Assembly: GCA_004431415.1 (NCBI GenBank)
Contig: QPMI01000220.1
Coordinates: forward strand, 1 to 64,000
Length of the DNA: 64,000 nt
Direction: 5' to 3'
Origin: Cyanophora paradoxa
Lineage: Eukaryota > Glaucocystophyceae > Cyanophorales > Cyanophoraceae
The notes beneath the pieces are model-generated. The model was given only the letters and a program-made list of their open reading frames with translations, searched no databases and was not told where the DNA came from. Positions 1-16,300 of the stretch are shown piece after piece (position 1 is the stretch's first letter; each line of letters begins with the position of its first letter). Position numbers and translations under genes: made by a program.

Positions 1-3000
1 CGCTGAGCTTGCCGGGCTCCGGGAGCCGCGCCGGACCCCTGGGCGCCCCGGGGCGGTCAGCGAGGCCGCAGGCGGGCCACGGGGGCGGGAGGGAGGGGCG
101 AAGAAGGCGCACCGGGGGACTCGTCGGGGCGCCCTCGTCCTGGGACCCGGCCTCGCCGTGCTTGGAGCCCGGGCTGCCGGCCCCGCCGTCGCCGTCGCCG
201 TCGCCGCCCTCGCCCTCGGAGGCGGAGGCGGAGTCGACGCGGAGGGCGGCCGCCTCACGCTCCCGCCGCGCGTCCCGCGCCTCCCGCGCCTCCAGCGCCG
301 CCGAGAGCGCCCCAGCAGGTCCGCCGGCGCCGGGCCCCGCCCCGCGCCCCGCCCCTGCGCCGCGCTCGGCGGCCGCGCCGCGGCGGGCTCCGCCCGCCCC
401 GCGCTCCGTCGGCGGCGGCGGCGCGTACAACTCGCGCTCTCCGCTCGGGTCCGGCAGCGACCTGCGCCCGCTCGGCCCGGCGCGGGCGGGGGCGGGGGCG
501 GGATGGGCGGGGCGGGCGCACCGTCGGCGGCCGAAGCTGAAGGAGCGCGGGAGGGGTACGCTTCGGCGGGGACGGGGCCGGGGAGCTGGAGGCCGCCCCA
601 AGCGAGGGCGGCGCCGGCGGGGTCGGCGGCGGGACGGGGGAGGGGGCGGGGCTGGCCCCGCGGGGCCGGCGCCGCGGCTGGGCGAGCCAGAGCCGGAGAA
701 GGACGAGGGGCGCGCCCGGGGGGCCGCCTCCCCAGGTCCGGGTCCCGGGGCGGCCCTGCGCCCCCGAGGCCAGGCGGGGCGAGGCGGGGCGCGGCGGGAA
801 GCCGGCGCGCCCGCCCGGCGTCGTGTGGCTCCGCGGGATCGCCGAGTAGGCGAAGCCGCCGGGGGCCGGCGGGGAGTCCGGCGCCGGCGAGGCGGGCCGC
901 GGAAGGCCTGCGCGGGGCGCCCGACCTCAGGGAGGGAGGGCGGGGCGGGAAGGCGGGAGGGATGCGCGCACCCGCTGGGCCGGCGGGCAGCGAGCGCCCG
1001 GGGGGCCGGAGACGGCGCGGGGCAGGATCGTCGCGGCGAAGCCGGCCGAGGGCGGCAGCTGCGTCTCCGATTCCGGCGAGAAGGGGCGCGGCGGCGCGAC
1101 TGCCGGGCCGCGTCAGCGGGGGCGGAGGGGCCGAGGCGGGGGCGGGGGGCCACTCACTCTCGCCGGCGAAGGGGGAGAGGGTGGCGAGGGCGCCGCCGGC
1201 CTCCGAGGCAGAGAAGGCGGAGGAGGCGCCCCCGAAGTTGAGGGCGAGGGGCGAGGGGGGCCCCGGCGCGCCGAAGGCACCCGGGGCGGCGAGCGGCGAG
1301 GCGAAGACGGGGGCGGGGCCGGGGCCGGGCAGGCCGGCGGAGCCGGGGGAGGTGGCAGAGGCGGCTCCAACGTGCACGGAGAGGCCGCTGCCGCCCCCGC
1401 CCGAGCGGCGCGCCTTCAGCGAGACGTTGGGCGTGCGGCCCATCGCCGGCGACCCCGCCGGCGAGCGCGCCGCGAGCGCTGCCGGGGGGGGGAGCCCCGG
1501 TCGGCGAGCGGCGGCGGAGGCGAGGGCGGGACGCACCTGGGGAGTCGGGGCGCGGGGGCAGGGTGGCGAGGATCGCTGAGACGGCCTCCAGCGCCTCGGC
1601 CGTCGAGGCCGGGCCCGAGCGGAGGGCCGGCATCGCGCCCAGCGACCCCAGCGACCCCGGCGCCCTGCGGCACGGCGTCGAGTCAGGCCGGCGGGCGGAG
1701 GCAAGGAGGAGGGGGCGGGGCGGGCCGGTGGGGCGGCGGGCTCCCGGACGGGTCGTGCGAGGCGCGGGAAGGGAGCGGAGGGCTGGAGGCGGGGCGTGCC
1801 GGCGGCGCCGGCCTCCGGGCTGGGCCCCGGCGTGGGCGCCCGGGGAGCTGCAGCTGTGCGGCGAAGGCGAAGGCGTTGGGGAGGCTGCCCGAGCGCGGCC
1901 GCCGCGGGGGCGGGTGCGGGGCGGGGGCCTCCAGCGGGAGGACCTCCTCCTCGTCCGGCGTGCGGCCCCCGCTCCGCGAGAAGCTCCTGCGCGTGCGCGT
2001 CGGGCGGGGCGGGCGGGACGGCGCGGCGCGGCGCGGCGCGGCGCGGCGCGCGGGGCGCACGTGAAGGAGAAGGAGGCGACGTCGGACTGGTCGGAGGCCG
2101 AGCGGTTCGAGTTGGAGCGGGGCAGGGAGAGGCGGCGGCCGCCCCCCAGGTAGAGGTGGCCCCCAGCGCCGGCGGCGCCTCGGCGTGCGCCGCGGGCGAC
2201 GCCGGCTCGGGCGGCAGCGCGAACGCGTGCTCGGGTGCGTCGTCGACGGCGACGGCCGAGGAGCGGCGCGTCGGCGGCTGCAGCTGCAGCTGGATGCCCA
2301 GCCCCAGCCCGCGCTCGCCGCCGGCCGCGCTGCCCGCGCCGGCGAGCCCGGGGCGAGAGGCCCGGCGGGGAAGCGGGGGCCCCGGGGGCCGGGGCGGGCT
2401 GGTCGATGCTCAGGCTGGGCTGGCGGGCGTGCCCGGCCGGCTGCGGGAGGGTGGAGGCGGTGCCCGAGAGGCGGCGGACGAGGGCGGCCGGGTTGATGTG
2501 CGCGGGGAGCGCGAAGAACGTCGGCGAGTCGCTGCCGGCCGGGCGCGGCGCGAGCGAGGGGGCCGAGGCCGGCCCGTGGAGCCCCGAGGCGTCGAAGATG
2601 ACGGGCGAGGCGCGGGCGGGGGGCGTCCCCGCCTCGGAGCGCGTGCGGGTCGGGGTCCCGGAGCCGGCCGACGCGGTCCCGGGGGCGTGCGCCGGCGCCC
2701 CCGGCGGCCCGTGCTCGTCCGAGGAGAGCTCGCCCGAGGCGAGGCGGTCCTTGTCCAGACTGGAGCGCCGCGCCTGCAGCCGGTTGAGCAGCGAGGTCAC
2801 GAGGAGGCCGCCCGCGCCGCCGCCGCTGCTGCTGCTGCCTCCGCCGCCGCCCGACCCGCTCTGCTGCGCGGGGCTCCGCCGCGCCGTCGAGTCCCCCGCT
2901 GGCGTGGATGGCCGCGCCACCGTGCCGCTCCCGCCGCCCGCCTCCAGGCTTGGGTCCCGGCTCTCGCTCAAGCGGCGGTGCAGCCGCGCCACGAACGATG

Positions 3001-3232
3001 CGGACATCGGCGGGGGGCTGCGCTCGGGCCCGCCTTGCACGGAAGAGCCCGAGCCCGCCGAGCGCGGGCTCTCCACCGGGCTGACGTCATTGAAAGATCG
3101 CGGGCGGGAAAGCGGCCCACGCGATGCCTCTGCGTTCAGAAAGCTGCCGAAGCCGATCGCTTCGTCCTCGTCACCCCCGGACTCGCTTCCGGACTCGCCT
3201 CGGTCACCGCCGAGCGCGCCCAAACCCGACAT
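1..3232 (-). CDS. Ser/Pro/Ala-rich low-complexity protein, 3' end beyond window
   Basis: I do not recognise this protein. The ATG is at 3232 on the minus strand. The first exon is acidic and Ser-rich, then shows many SP, TP and RxxS motifs of the kind kinases phosphorylate. Further probable exons are separated by short introns with GTGCG-type donors; one ends at about 1156 on a GTGAGT donor after a Gly-Glu. The best downstream coding pieces contain SRSGGRTPDEEEVLPLEAP, AMGRTPNVSLKARRSG and FSPESETQLPPSAGFAA. Coding-like Ala/Glu-rich sequence continues to position 1, so the C-terminus is missing from the window. Between about 2150 and 2400 two frames look equally plausible and I cannot settle the exon structure. 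No folded domain is visible; a disordered regulatory or scaffold role is only a guess. Confidence 0.5.
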
Positions 3233-4792
3233 GTCGCCCCCGGGAAAGCTGCCACAGGCCAGCCACTGCGCTGTTGCGTATACTGTTCGCTGTGCCGGAG
3301 TTGATGCAATGCCCCGGCGTCACGCTGCGCAGGCTGCGCAGCTCGATCGCATTGGCGCCCAACCTACGTTTCGGCGACGTGAAAAGCAGCCGTGATGGCG
3401 AGCAGCATGCAGCAGAGGCTCAACGATCAAGCTTTAGCGGCCGGCGGGCTACCGTAGTACCGCGCTAGTTCGGAACAAAGGCAGTCAGGTAGCTGTGCTG
3501 TGCTGTAGCTGCTGCAGCCCTGCAGCTAGACTCTGAGACGCTGCGCACGCGCGCGAGGGCGCCGGCGGACCGTCTCCAGATTCCAGCACCGCGCGCGCTC
3601 CGCGAATTGGAAGCTCACCGAACTAGTGCTCCTCAGGGGTACGCCTTCGTAGCGGTCGGCAAGCCGCGGGCCGCAAGCTTGGCCATGGTCGGCTCGCCGG
3701 GCGCCGGCGCCGGAGCCTCGCCCGCTTAATTAAGCTTTAATTTGCATTTTGCATTCGAAAAACGTTAAACGTTTTTTTGAGCTTGGAACTGTTTTTTTAA
3801 ACAACCTCCTCCGACGTACGTCACCGCGGATTGGATGGGGTCGGTTTACGGACCTATTCATGATTACGGACCAATTTACGGTAGGCGCATAGGCCGGTTA
3901 ATGTCTGGTCGCGGATAGGGTTGCGCTTTACTTTTACCGGTAAACGGAAGAATTACCTTTACTCGGTAATATACTCGTACCTTACTCGGACCCCGTCCGA
4001 GTAATACTCGAGTAAACCGGAGGGGGTACAGCGCTGCAAGAGGGGGGAGGGGGAGGGGCAGGCTCTAGCAGCGCAGGGAGCGCAGTTCGGCGCATACAGC
4101 GTTGCTTCGCTATCGATTTAGACGATTTCCAGCCTGCATGCGCCAGCTCACGGCGCAGGACATGCCTCCGCCTCAGCTCGAGCTCGCTGGGCCGGGGGGG
4201 GGGAGGAGCGGTGTTTACTCGGTAATACTCCGGGTAATACTTTCAGTACTTTACCCTTACTCGGCCCGGACGGGGTATTACCGGAGTAAGCCCAACCCTA
4301 GTCGCGGATAGGTTCAATTTGATTGAAGACCGTCGGACTTCATATTGGTAACAAAATATTCACTCTGCAAGCTGTATTATATAGCCTGTATATGCATATG
4401 TTAGTCCGCAAATATCGATATCAATGATATCATTGCATAATTATGCAGCGGGTGTCCAGATCTAGATCTAGAGGGCCACTCAGTGACTGGAGACTGGAGT
4501 CTGGAATCTGGATCCGGAGGCTGCCAGGGCTGTGCTGCCTCAGCCTGCCTGTGCATGTGGAGCGTTATATTTTCAAGTTTACCTGCTGTGTAACTTTAGC
4601 AGCACGGCACGCCGCCGTGACGCCGGGCACGGCGCCGGCGCCGGGCCCGCCGGCACGGTAGCGCTGCGCGCATCCCGGATTCCCGGCCCCCCGGGCCCGG
4701 GCGCCGCGCGACGAGGGGGTTCTGAGAACTTTCTGACTGCGCATGCTTCTCAGAGTCTGCGCCAGCGGCTCTAACTTCCGAGGGTCGGGCGG
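3233..4792. other. Intergenic, two related stem-loop repeats
   Basis: No convincing gene. The stretch separates the 5' end of the Ser-rich gene from the 3' end of the sorting nexin gene (both minus). It holds AT-rich sequence, two imperfect stem-loops built on TTACTCGGTAATACTC, and two copies of GTCGCGGATAGG, listed separately. Confidence 0.6.
3908..4312. repeat. Paired stem-loop element with GTCGCGGATAGG flanks
   Basis: GTCGCGGATAGG occurs at 3908-3919 and again at 4301-4312. Just inside lie two imperfect inverted repeats, 3957-4018 and 4213-4290. Each begins with TTTACTCGGTAATA and returns with a complementary arm such as GGGGTATTACCGGAGTAA. The central part of the first has a short hairpin, CGGACCCCGTCCG. 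The arrangement looks like a small non-autonomous mobile element or a duplicated hairpin; I saw no coding capacity in it. Confidence 0.5.
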
Positions 4793-5307
4793 CTAGTCCT
4801 CCGGGGCGCAGGTGCGGGCGTCGGGGGCGAAAAGGGCCTCCAGGGGACGGCGGGCCTCGGCCTGCCGGAGGGCCTCCCGCCAGAGCGCCGCCGCCCGCTC
4901 CGCCGCCGCCAGCCGCGACCCCGCGAACTGCGTCGCCAGCCGCCACTCCTCGCACCTGCGCGCGCCCGCGCCCTCAGCGCACGCCGCTGCGATTGCCTGT
5001 GCCGGCGTCGCGGGGCGGCGCCGGCACCTCTCCGCGGCCCGGCGGGCGTCGACACCCTCCAGCATCTTCTCCGCGAACTGGGGTCGGGATTAGAGAGAAG
5101 GGGGGTACGGGGAGGTGGCTGCCCGGGGCGGGGGTACCGTCTTGTAGGTGTCCTTGTCCCGCGCGAGCTGTCGCCCGCCGAGTCGTCGGCCGCGTGAGGG
5201 AGGGCGGGGCGGGGCGGGGCGGGGCGGGGTGGGGAGGGGTACAGCCACCTGGGCGACCTTCTCCTCCAACGCTACGCGGGGCGCGGGGCGTCAGGGGCGC
5301 GATCGCG

Positions 5308-5342
<35 letters not shown>

Positions 5343-8167
5343 GCGGCGGCGAAAACTGTTCGACGTCCGCGCACCGGCCTCCTTCTCCTCGATGCGCTGC
5401 TCGAGGGCGTGGCGGCGGCGCTCCTCGCTGCGCCCGGCGAGCAGCTGCCCCAGCCGCGCCCCAAGCCGGTCCACTGGGCCCGAGAAGCCTGCCGCGAGGG
5501 GCTAGGATCTCCCGAGGCGCCGCGGGCCAGGGCCAGGGCGAGGGCCGCAGGGGTACCGGTCTTCTGGACGCGCTCGAGCTCGGCGCGGGCGCGGCGGAGC
5601 TCCGGCTCCTGCGCGGCGCGCGCGTGAGGGCGGGCCTCGAGGACGAGAAGGCGCCCCCTCGCCTCCTCGTCGACGCGGACGAGCAGGAGCTCCCTCTGCA
5701 GCTCCACCCGCTGCGCTCAGGTGAGCCTCAGATCAGACGGGGAGGGCGGGCGCCGGGGGGCGGCGCCCCGACGCGCCCTGACGGCCTCCGCGTACTCCAT
5801 CATCTCCTGCGCGCTCATACGAGCTCAGCTGGGGCTCAGGTGAGACCGGGAGGGGCGGCCGGGCCCCACGCGCCTCCAGGCTGTCCAGAAACCACGCCTC
5901 TTCCTCCCGCATCTGCGCCGACGGCGGGGCTCGGCGGCGACCGGTGGAGGCGCGCGCGCGCACGCCGGCGCCGGCGCGCGCGCGCCTGCGCGGTCCGCAG
6001 GGCGCGCTCCGCAGCCAGCGTCCGCCCGACGTCCCGAATCGCTCCCTGGCGCCCTCTAAGCGGCCGCGCGGGCGCCGGCGGGCCCCGGGCCCCGGGCCCG
6101 GCGCGCCTGGACGTACTCCGGTGCCCCGTCGCCCTTGCCCGACGCCTCCGCCAGCTCTGCGCATACGAGTTCCGCACGTTCGCGCCGGCCGCGCCTCGAG
6201 GGGTACAGAAACAGGCAGGGCCGCACCGCTCCAGGCCCGCTCGACGGCGGCGCGGTCGGTGAGGTCGACCTCTGCGCCTCGCCCGTGAGCGGCGGCCGGG
6301 GGGGCGCGCACGCCTCGCCTCGGGCCGGGGCCGACCCTTCTCGCGGACGTGGAGGGTGCGGTAGGCGCGGCGGAGGCCCGAGGCGGCGGCGTGGAGGCGC
6401 CCGATGTGCTCCACCAGCTTCTTGTACTCGAACCTGCCCGGGCCCCGCGTCGCCCCGAGGGACGAGCTCGAGAGGGGCGGGGAGAACGGGCGGGGCGGGG
6501 CGCACTCCTCGCCCGGGCGCTCCTCGGCGACCGCGAGGCGGCGCTGCGCCTCGGTCGCCAGCGCCGGCACCCCGGCCACGTCCGCGGCGCCGGCCGCCGC
6601 GGCCAGCGGGGCCTTTGGCGCTGGCGCGATGGTCGCGCCGAAGACGGGCGAGGGGAGGCCCAGGGCCGAGGGCCGCCGGCGGCCCTCGACGGACTGCGAG
6701 AGAAGGTCGATCCCGGGGCAACGGAGGGCCGGAGAAATCGAAGGGCGCGCCTCCCCCGTGAGGAAGGAGACGGTCTCGGGGGCGCTGGAGGTCAGCGGGT
6801 TGGCGACGACGGCGCGGAGGAAGCGCTGCAGCTTCCGCCGCCGCAGCTCCACGCCCTCCTCCATGCGGTCCAGCCCCACGCGCGCGTCCACTGCGCCGCG
6901 CGCCGGGCGTCGAGCACGCGCACGTCCCCGGCCGGCGGCGAGATTGGATTCAAGGCTAACCTTCGTCCAGGAACTGTTTGAGCGGGAACGGCAGGATTGC
7001 GAACGGCGCGGCCGTCGAGAGGCTCCCAAAGAGAGCGCGGAAGTCCTGCGCGAAGAATCGGGACTCCCGCGAGAGGAAAGGCGCGGAGATAAGAATAGGC
7101 TCAGAGGCTCGCCTTGAAGCGGCGCCGGGCGCGGAACGTGCGGACGGGTGCCGTCGTTCCTTTCTTCCCGAAGACGAACTGCGAGTGCGGGTCGCCCTCC
7201 GGCTCGCCGCCACCGACGAGGTACTGCGGCAGGTTCGTCCGCGTCTGAACCTGCGCGGTTCGGCGTTGGGCGGAGGCCGCGCGCAGATGTGGCGCTGGAT
7301 CGAGGCGCAAAAGAAAACCTCGTAGAGGGCGTGCTCGTGGACCGTGTCGACGCGGAAGGCGGCCTCGATGTCGACGTGGAGCTCGTACCTGATCGGACGC
7401 ATATGCGGCGCCTGCAAAAGCGCAAAAGCGCCTGCAGGAATGGAGGCGCAATAAGCGGGCGGCGCACGGCATGAGCTCGGCTAAAACGCTCGAGCGTCTG
7501 CTCGGAGCGGCCTGCGGGAGATTAACTGGGATTTCGGCGCAACGTCGTTGGTATGCGCGCGTGGGGAGAAGCGCACCGACTCGCCGTCCGAGCTCCGTGA
7601 GTCCGGAACGATCGCCGCGACCGCCCTTGCCACTCTTGCTTGAAGCTCGGGGTTGAGCGCAGGCACGTCGCCCGCGGCGCTCTGCGCATCGCCCGCGGCG
7701 CTCGGCGCGCTCGAGAGAAGGGGCCGCGGCGAAGGCGACTTTTGCTCTGACAGCAGGACCGCAGCGACTGCGTCTGTCTCGTCGAGGGAGAGAGAGTCGC
7801 GATGCACAGAGGGTCGTTCTGCGCTCGCAGGCTCGCCGCGGGGCCCGCTCTCCTCTCGCTCTGCGGCGCGGTGCGAGGGACTTGGGGTGCGGCTACGATC
7901 CCATGGGTGAGGCGATTGCTTGCTCCCCATATGCAATTCGGCAGAGGCGTCTGCTTGCTCAGCCAAGCGACCGTAGTCATCGTACCCCTCCATCATCGCG
8001 CGAGCAAGCAAGGACTGGAGCGGCCGTGAGCCGTGAGCTGTAGTCAATCGAGTGAAGCCAGCAGAAGCCGGGGCAGGCAGCTGAAACGCCAGAGGAGGAG
8101 GCGGCAAGGGACACGCGCGCTCCCGTGGCGGAGGGACCGCCGACGCGCTCCGAACGGGTTTGCTCAT
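4793..8167 (-). CDS. PX-domain sorting nexin, probable SNX-BAR type
   Basis: Probable phosphoinositide-binding endosomal sorting protein. The ATG is at 8167 (an in-frame-independent alternative lies at 8201) and the stop TAG at 4793-4795. A long Ser/Pro-rich first exon ends near 7490. The following exons give a PX domain when spliced: IRYELHVDIEAAF, HALYE, VQTRTNLPQYLVGGG, FVFGKK, RRRFK, DFRALFGSL, PFPLKQFLDE, then RRRKLQRFLRAVVANPL. These match the PX landmarks: a basic RRF before the DF.AL helix, a proline-rich P.P.K turn, and the R..L..FL..V..HP end. Downstream exons are long charged helices (FEYKKLVEHIGRLHAAAS; VELQRELLLVRVDEEARGRL; EERRRHALEQRIEEKEAG) consistent with a BAR-like coiled coil. 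The RRFK/DFRAL junction requires a GC donor. One intron contains a 32-base G run (C on the sense strand). PX is fairly secure; the BAR assignment is inference. Confidence 0.7.
5310..5341. repeat. Homopolymer run, 32 G
   Basis: An uninterrupted G tract on the plus strand (C on the sense strand of the sorting nexin gene), inside what appears to be an intron. Such a run could act as a C-only pyrimidine tract or form G-quadruplex; its exact length may be an assembly estimate. Confidence 0.8.
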
Positions 8168-8228
8168 CGACAGCCCGCTCGAGCAGCGCCTCCCACGGCA
8201 TGCGACACGAGTAGCCGAACCCCGCCGT

Positions 8229-12300
<4,072 letters not shown>

Positions 12301-13354
12301 CGGCGGCGCTGACGTCAGCGCCGCGCGCGCGAGCCGAGGCCGCCACGCAATTTTGCAGATAGGCAGCAGTTTGGGTATCGGATTCGGGAGGATATTTCTT
12401 TATGTTGCTCTATTCAAAAGGATGCGTATACGTTGACTCGGAGAGCCTGCTATTGATCAGCTGCTCAGCGGCGCCGGTTGGCCCCAGCTGCAGTGGCCAT
12501 GGCGCCCGGGCCCGGGGCTTCAGGATCAAGCTTGCAACTTGGTCATGATCATGAAATTTAGACGTACGTATGCGCTGCTAGTGCCCACCGTCACGGCGTG
12601 GCCCATGGCCAGTGGCACCGCGGTGCCGATAGGGGTGCGGGCCCTAGACTGCATGTAGCTTTAATATTAATATTTTTTTTGAGAGACTACTGAAGGGATC
12701 CGGAGAACCCCCCGTATACGTATACGTAGGTACCGGTAGTATGCTACGTAGCTACTGGCTGCAGCTGCTGATGGTCCTGACGGGCTCAAGAATCAATTTG
12801 AAAAATATTAATCATCAATGTAGTTAGGTAAAACAAAGGGAGGGAGGGCCTGGGGGCCGCGGGGGAGGGGGGGGGGCCGGGGCGGGGGCAGGGGGGAGGG
12901 GGAGGGGGGAGGGGGGAGGGGGGGAGGGGGGATTGGAATCGATACTCAAATCGCTTGTTTAGTGCGGCTGATCATGAGCAATCCCAGGGGGGGGGGGGGG
13001 GAGAAGGGGAGCGGGGAGGGAGGGGGGCGGGGGGGGGGGGGGGCGAGGGGGGGGATCGATTCTCATGATCAAAGCTAACCAGTCCCAGCTAACTATGCTG
13101 GCAATCAAGCCCAGGCGGCTACTCCCTAAGCGGAAGCTGCCGTCGACGTCGGAAGAAAGGACGAGAAGACCTCGAGATTCCTGCGACGCGTCGTTTGCCG
13201 ACTAGATCTGCCGCACGGCTTCGAATTCGCGATGAGAGCGGAGGGCGCACCGGAAGGAGGAGGTGACTGAGCCCTCGAAAGAAAGGTCGCCCAGGTTCTC
13301 TAGACTGTACGAAATCTCCAGCTCCTCGGTGAACGTCCGAGCGGCGATATACAC
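12301..13354. other. Intergenic with G-rich low-complexity tract
   Basis: Lies between the convergent 3' ends of the YAK1-like gene and the large minus-strand gene. From about 12836 to 13056 the plus strand is almost purely G with scattered A and C. No gene is seen. Confidence 0.7.
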
Positions 13355-16300
13355 CTAATCCACCACGTCAGATCCACAAAGAATTTCGAAACGCTTCTTG
13401 AATGAGCGCCGCACCTTCTGAGCCGACTGCAACAGGGCCGCCCGCTCGCTGTGGGAAGGTGCGCCGCTGCGCACTGCTCTGGCGATCGCCTTCGCCTTCT
13501 CCACCGCGTAGGTCGCTGCGAGCTTGTGCGCCGCCGCGCCGCAGCGCCGCTCCTCCTGCACTCGACTAAGGAATCGCGATCGCGCCGAAAAGGACGGAGA
13601 GGCCTCGGGGAATTCGATCGCGAGGCGGGCGAACCCAGGGGAAGCGAAGCAAGGCGTCCACAGCCAAGCGCACGACGGGATCCCCGAAGATGCCGAGCGA
13701 GTAGAAGCGCCGGTTCCGGCAACGCCACTCGCGCTTGCAGATCTGGCACGAGCTCGAGCTCGAGCTTGAACAGCACGGGTGGTCTCTGTACGAGCGCAGG
13801 TTCTTGCGCATCCGCTGGTGCTCGACGATCGGGCCAGAGAGGGCATCCAGCTGCTCGACGCTGTACAGGTCTTCCAGGGCCCCAGCTCTAGAAGCAAGCG
13901 GACCGACGCGACCAGGGTCCTGGTACGTGTACGGAATCGCGGCCGCCTTGGAAGCGTAGTCCAAGAGATGTTCGAGAGGCTTGGTCATCTCTGCGACGCC
14001 GCGCCAGTGGGTAACCACTCGCATGCGCCCGTTTGTGTCGCTGCTGAGAGCGTAAGCCGCGGCTCGTGGACGACGCAACGCTGATATTATTTTAGAGCGG
14101 GCCGGGTCGCACTCGTCCGAGAGGACCGCGTGGTCGGAGAGCTCGCCCCAGCGAGCGAGGAGCGCCATTGCGGCCACGCTGCTCTCTGGGCGCGCCCGCG
14201 CGTCGAGACCGAGCGCCGCCTCGACCCGCGCCCTCCCCGCCTCGTCCCTGCGCATGCGCGCTGGGGATCAGCGTGCAGCCATCCCAAGAGAGACAGAGAC
14301 AGAGGCAGAGGCAGCCCGGCCCGGCCGGGTCCGCGCACTCTGCGAGGAGGAGGGCGACGGCGGCCAGGACCAGGCGGGCGTCGCGCTTGCTCTCCTCGGA
14401 CACGACCGGGTTCTCGCGGTTCAAGAGGAGCGTACTGCAGGTGCGCGTCCACCTCGTCGGCAGTTTCCACTCTGGCGCGCGTTTCTCAGCAATATATATA
14501 TAATTACAAGGAAATCCACGCCCACCGCCGACATAAACCAAGGGCACGCTCCGCTTGATCTCAGCCAGCCTTTCCTGCCATGGCACAAATCAGAAACGGG
14601 AGCTGCAGCTCCACTGCGCTCGGCGAAACGCTCAGAGGGGGGGGCGCGCGGGGCATGCGCGCCTGCAGCCAGGTATCGCACAGTCGCTTCTCCTGCTCGC
14701 CGCCGGTCGAGAGGACGTCCCTGATGACCCAGACCGCCTGCACGCAGGGGCAGACGTCCCACACGAGCATCGCGAGCCGCATCGCGTCCGCCCTCTCGCC
14801 CTCCCCTGCGCCCCCCGCGCATCAGATTCGAGCGGCCGAGCTCGAGCTCCACGGCCGGCTACAGGCGGGCGGCGGGCGCGCCTGCATCGCTGGCCTGCGA
14901 GAGAAGACGGACGTGGAGCTCTCCGAGGAGGACCCGCCAGAACGCGGGCGAGGCGAGGTCGAAGCGCCTGGAGAAGTACTGCTGGACTTGCGGGCAGGAG
15001 AAGGCTGCAAGGCCGATCTTCGCCGCGAGGAACAAGTCGACGACAAGCGGATCGTCATCGGAGTCCTCCGCATCATCCACAGCGAACTTCTCCGCCAGCG
15101 ACTTGTACGGTCCAAAAGGATCATACATCTCATCGAACTGGGAAAGGCCGCCGTGGATGCGTTCGAGGAGTAGGCCGAAGAGATGGCGCCGGCGCTGCAG
15201 CACCGCATGTGCATAATCGACATGCACACCAACCGGGCGAATACCGGCACCCCAGAGCTCAGCCAGGCGCGGGGCTGCGTCGTCAAGGAAGCGAAGCTGA
15301 GAGAACGGTTAGCTAGAATCTGGCGCGAGATGACCTCCAGAGAAAGCTTGCACCGCGAATTCAGAATGCGTCGAGTCTGGACTGGTCATGCTCGAGAAGA
15401 CAAGAGGGGCGGCACTCGCCACGTCACCGCCCGCATTCAACAGGACGGCGAACCGTAGGCGCTGCTCGCATTCCCCGGTGTCGCTGCAGAAAGTCGTGAC
15501 GGATCGACCCGCCTTCGCGGCCAGCCGCAGGACGACGCCTGCTAAGAAGGCGCTAACTGAGCTCGAGCTGCCGTCCTGGCCGACGCTGGCGATTGCAAGG
15601 AGGGACTGTATGGCTCCCGATAACTGCTGGCTGACGCCTCCGATCGTTAGCGCTCTGCCGTCGGCACAAAGAGCCGATCCGCCGTAGTCCGCGAGGTGGG
15701 TTTGCAGCAGACGCGCCGCGAGTTCGAGCAAGACCAAACAGGGCGCGTCGCGGAGAGCCCGGTCGCCCGCCTCGAATCCGCTTCCGAAGAACGTGCGGAG
15801 AGCGTCCACGCTGACCACCGAAGCCTGAATCAAGTGCACGCGCGGCCGACATTGAAAGAGTCAATATCAACAGTGGAAAACGAGCGCGACCGAAACATTG
15901 CACGTACAAGTGCTGATCGCGATTCAAAGCTCTTCGCGATCTGAGAGCCTGCAGCTGGATTCGAAGCTCTGAACGTTGACCCGAAAGGTTTCGCCGTGAT
16001 GAGCAGATCGAAACAGAATGCCCTGCGGGCGTCGGCGCCAGCACCGCTGCTCTCCAACTCCAAAACAGCGGCCGCAAGCCGCAGAGCGTCATCAAAGCGC
16101 TTCAGGGTGTCCAGGCGAAGAGCGCACGCCAACAGAAGCGTCTCGTACTGCTGGGCAGAGGCGGGCTTGCACTCGCCGAGAGCGCTGAGCGCCGTCCCCC
16201 GCCGAGCCGCGAGAAGCGACGCGGCAACGGCGGCAACGCCGTCGGGGCTGGTCGACGTCATGATCATCGCCCCGCCATCTTCTGACACGGGGCCGAAGAT

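Noticed and set aside
9-1579. Plus-strand open frames of 410 and 473 residues
   Set aside because: Composition is almost only Arg, Gly, Ala and Pro, as expected for the antisense of the minus-strand gene.
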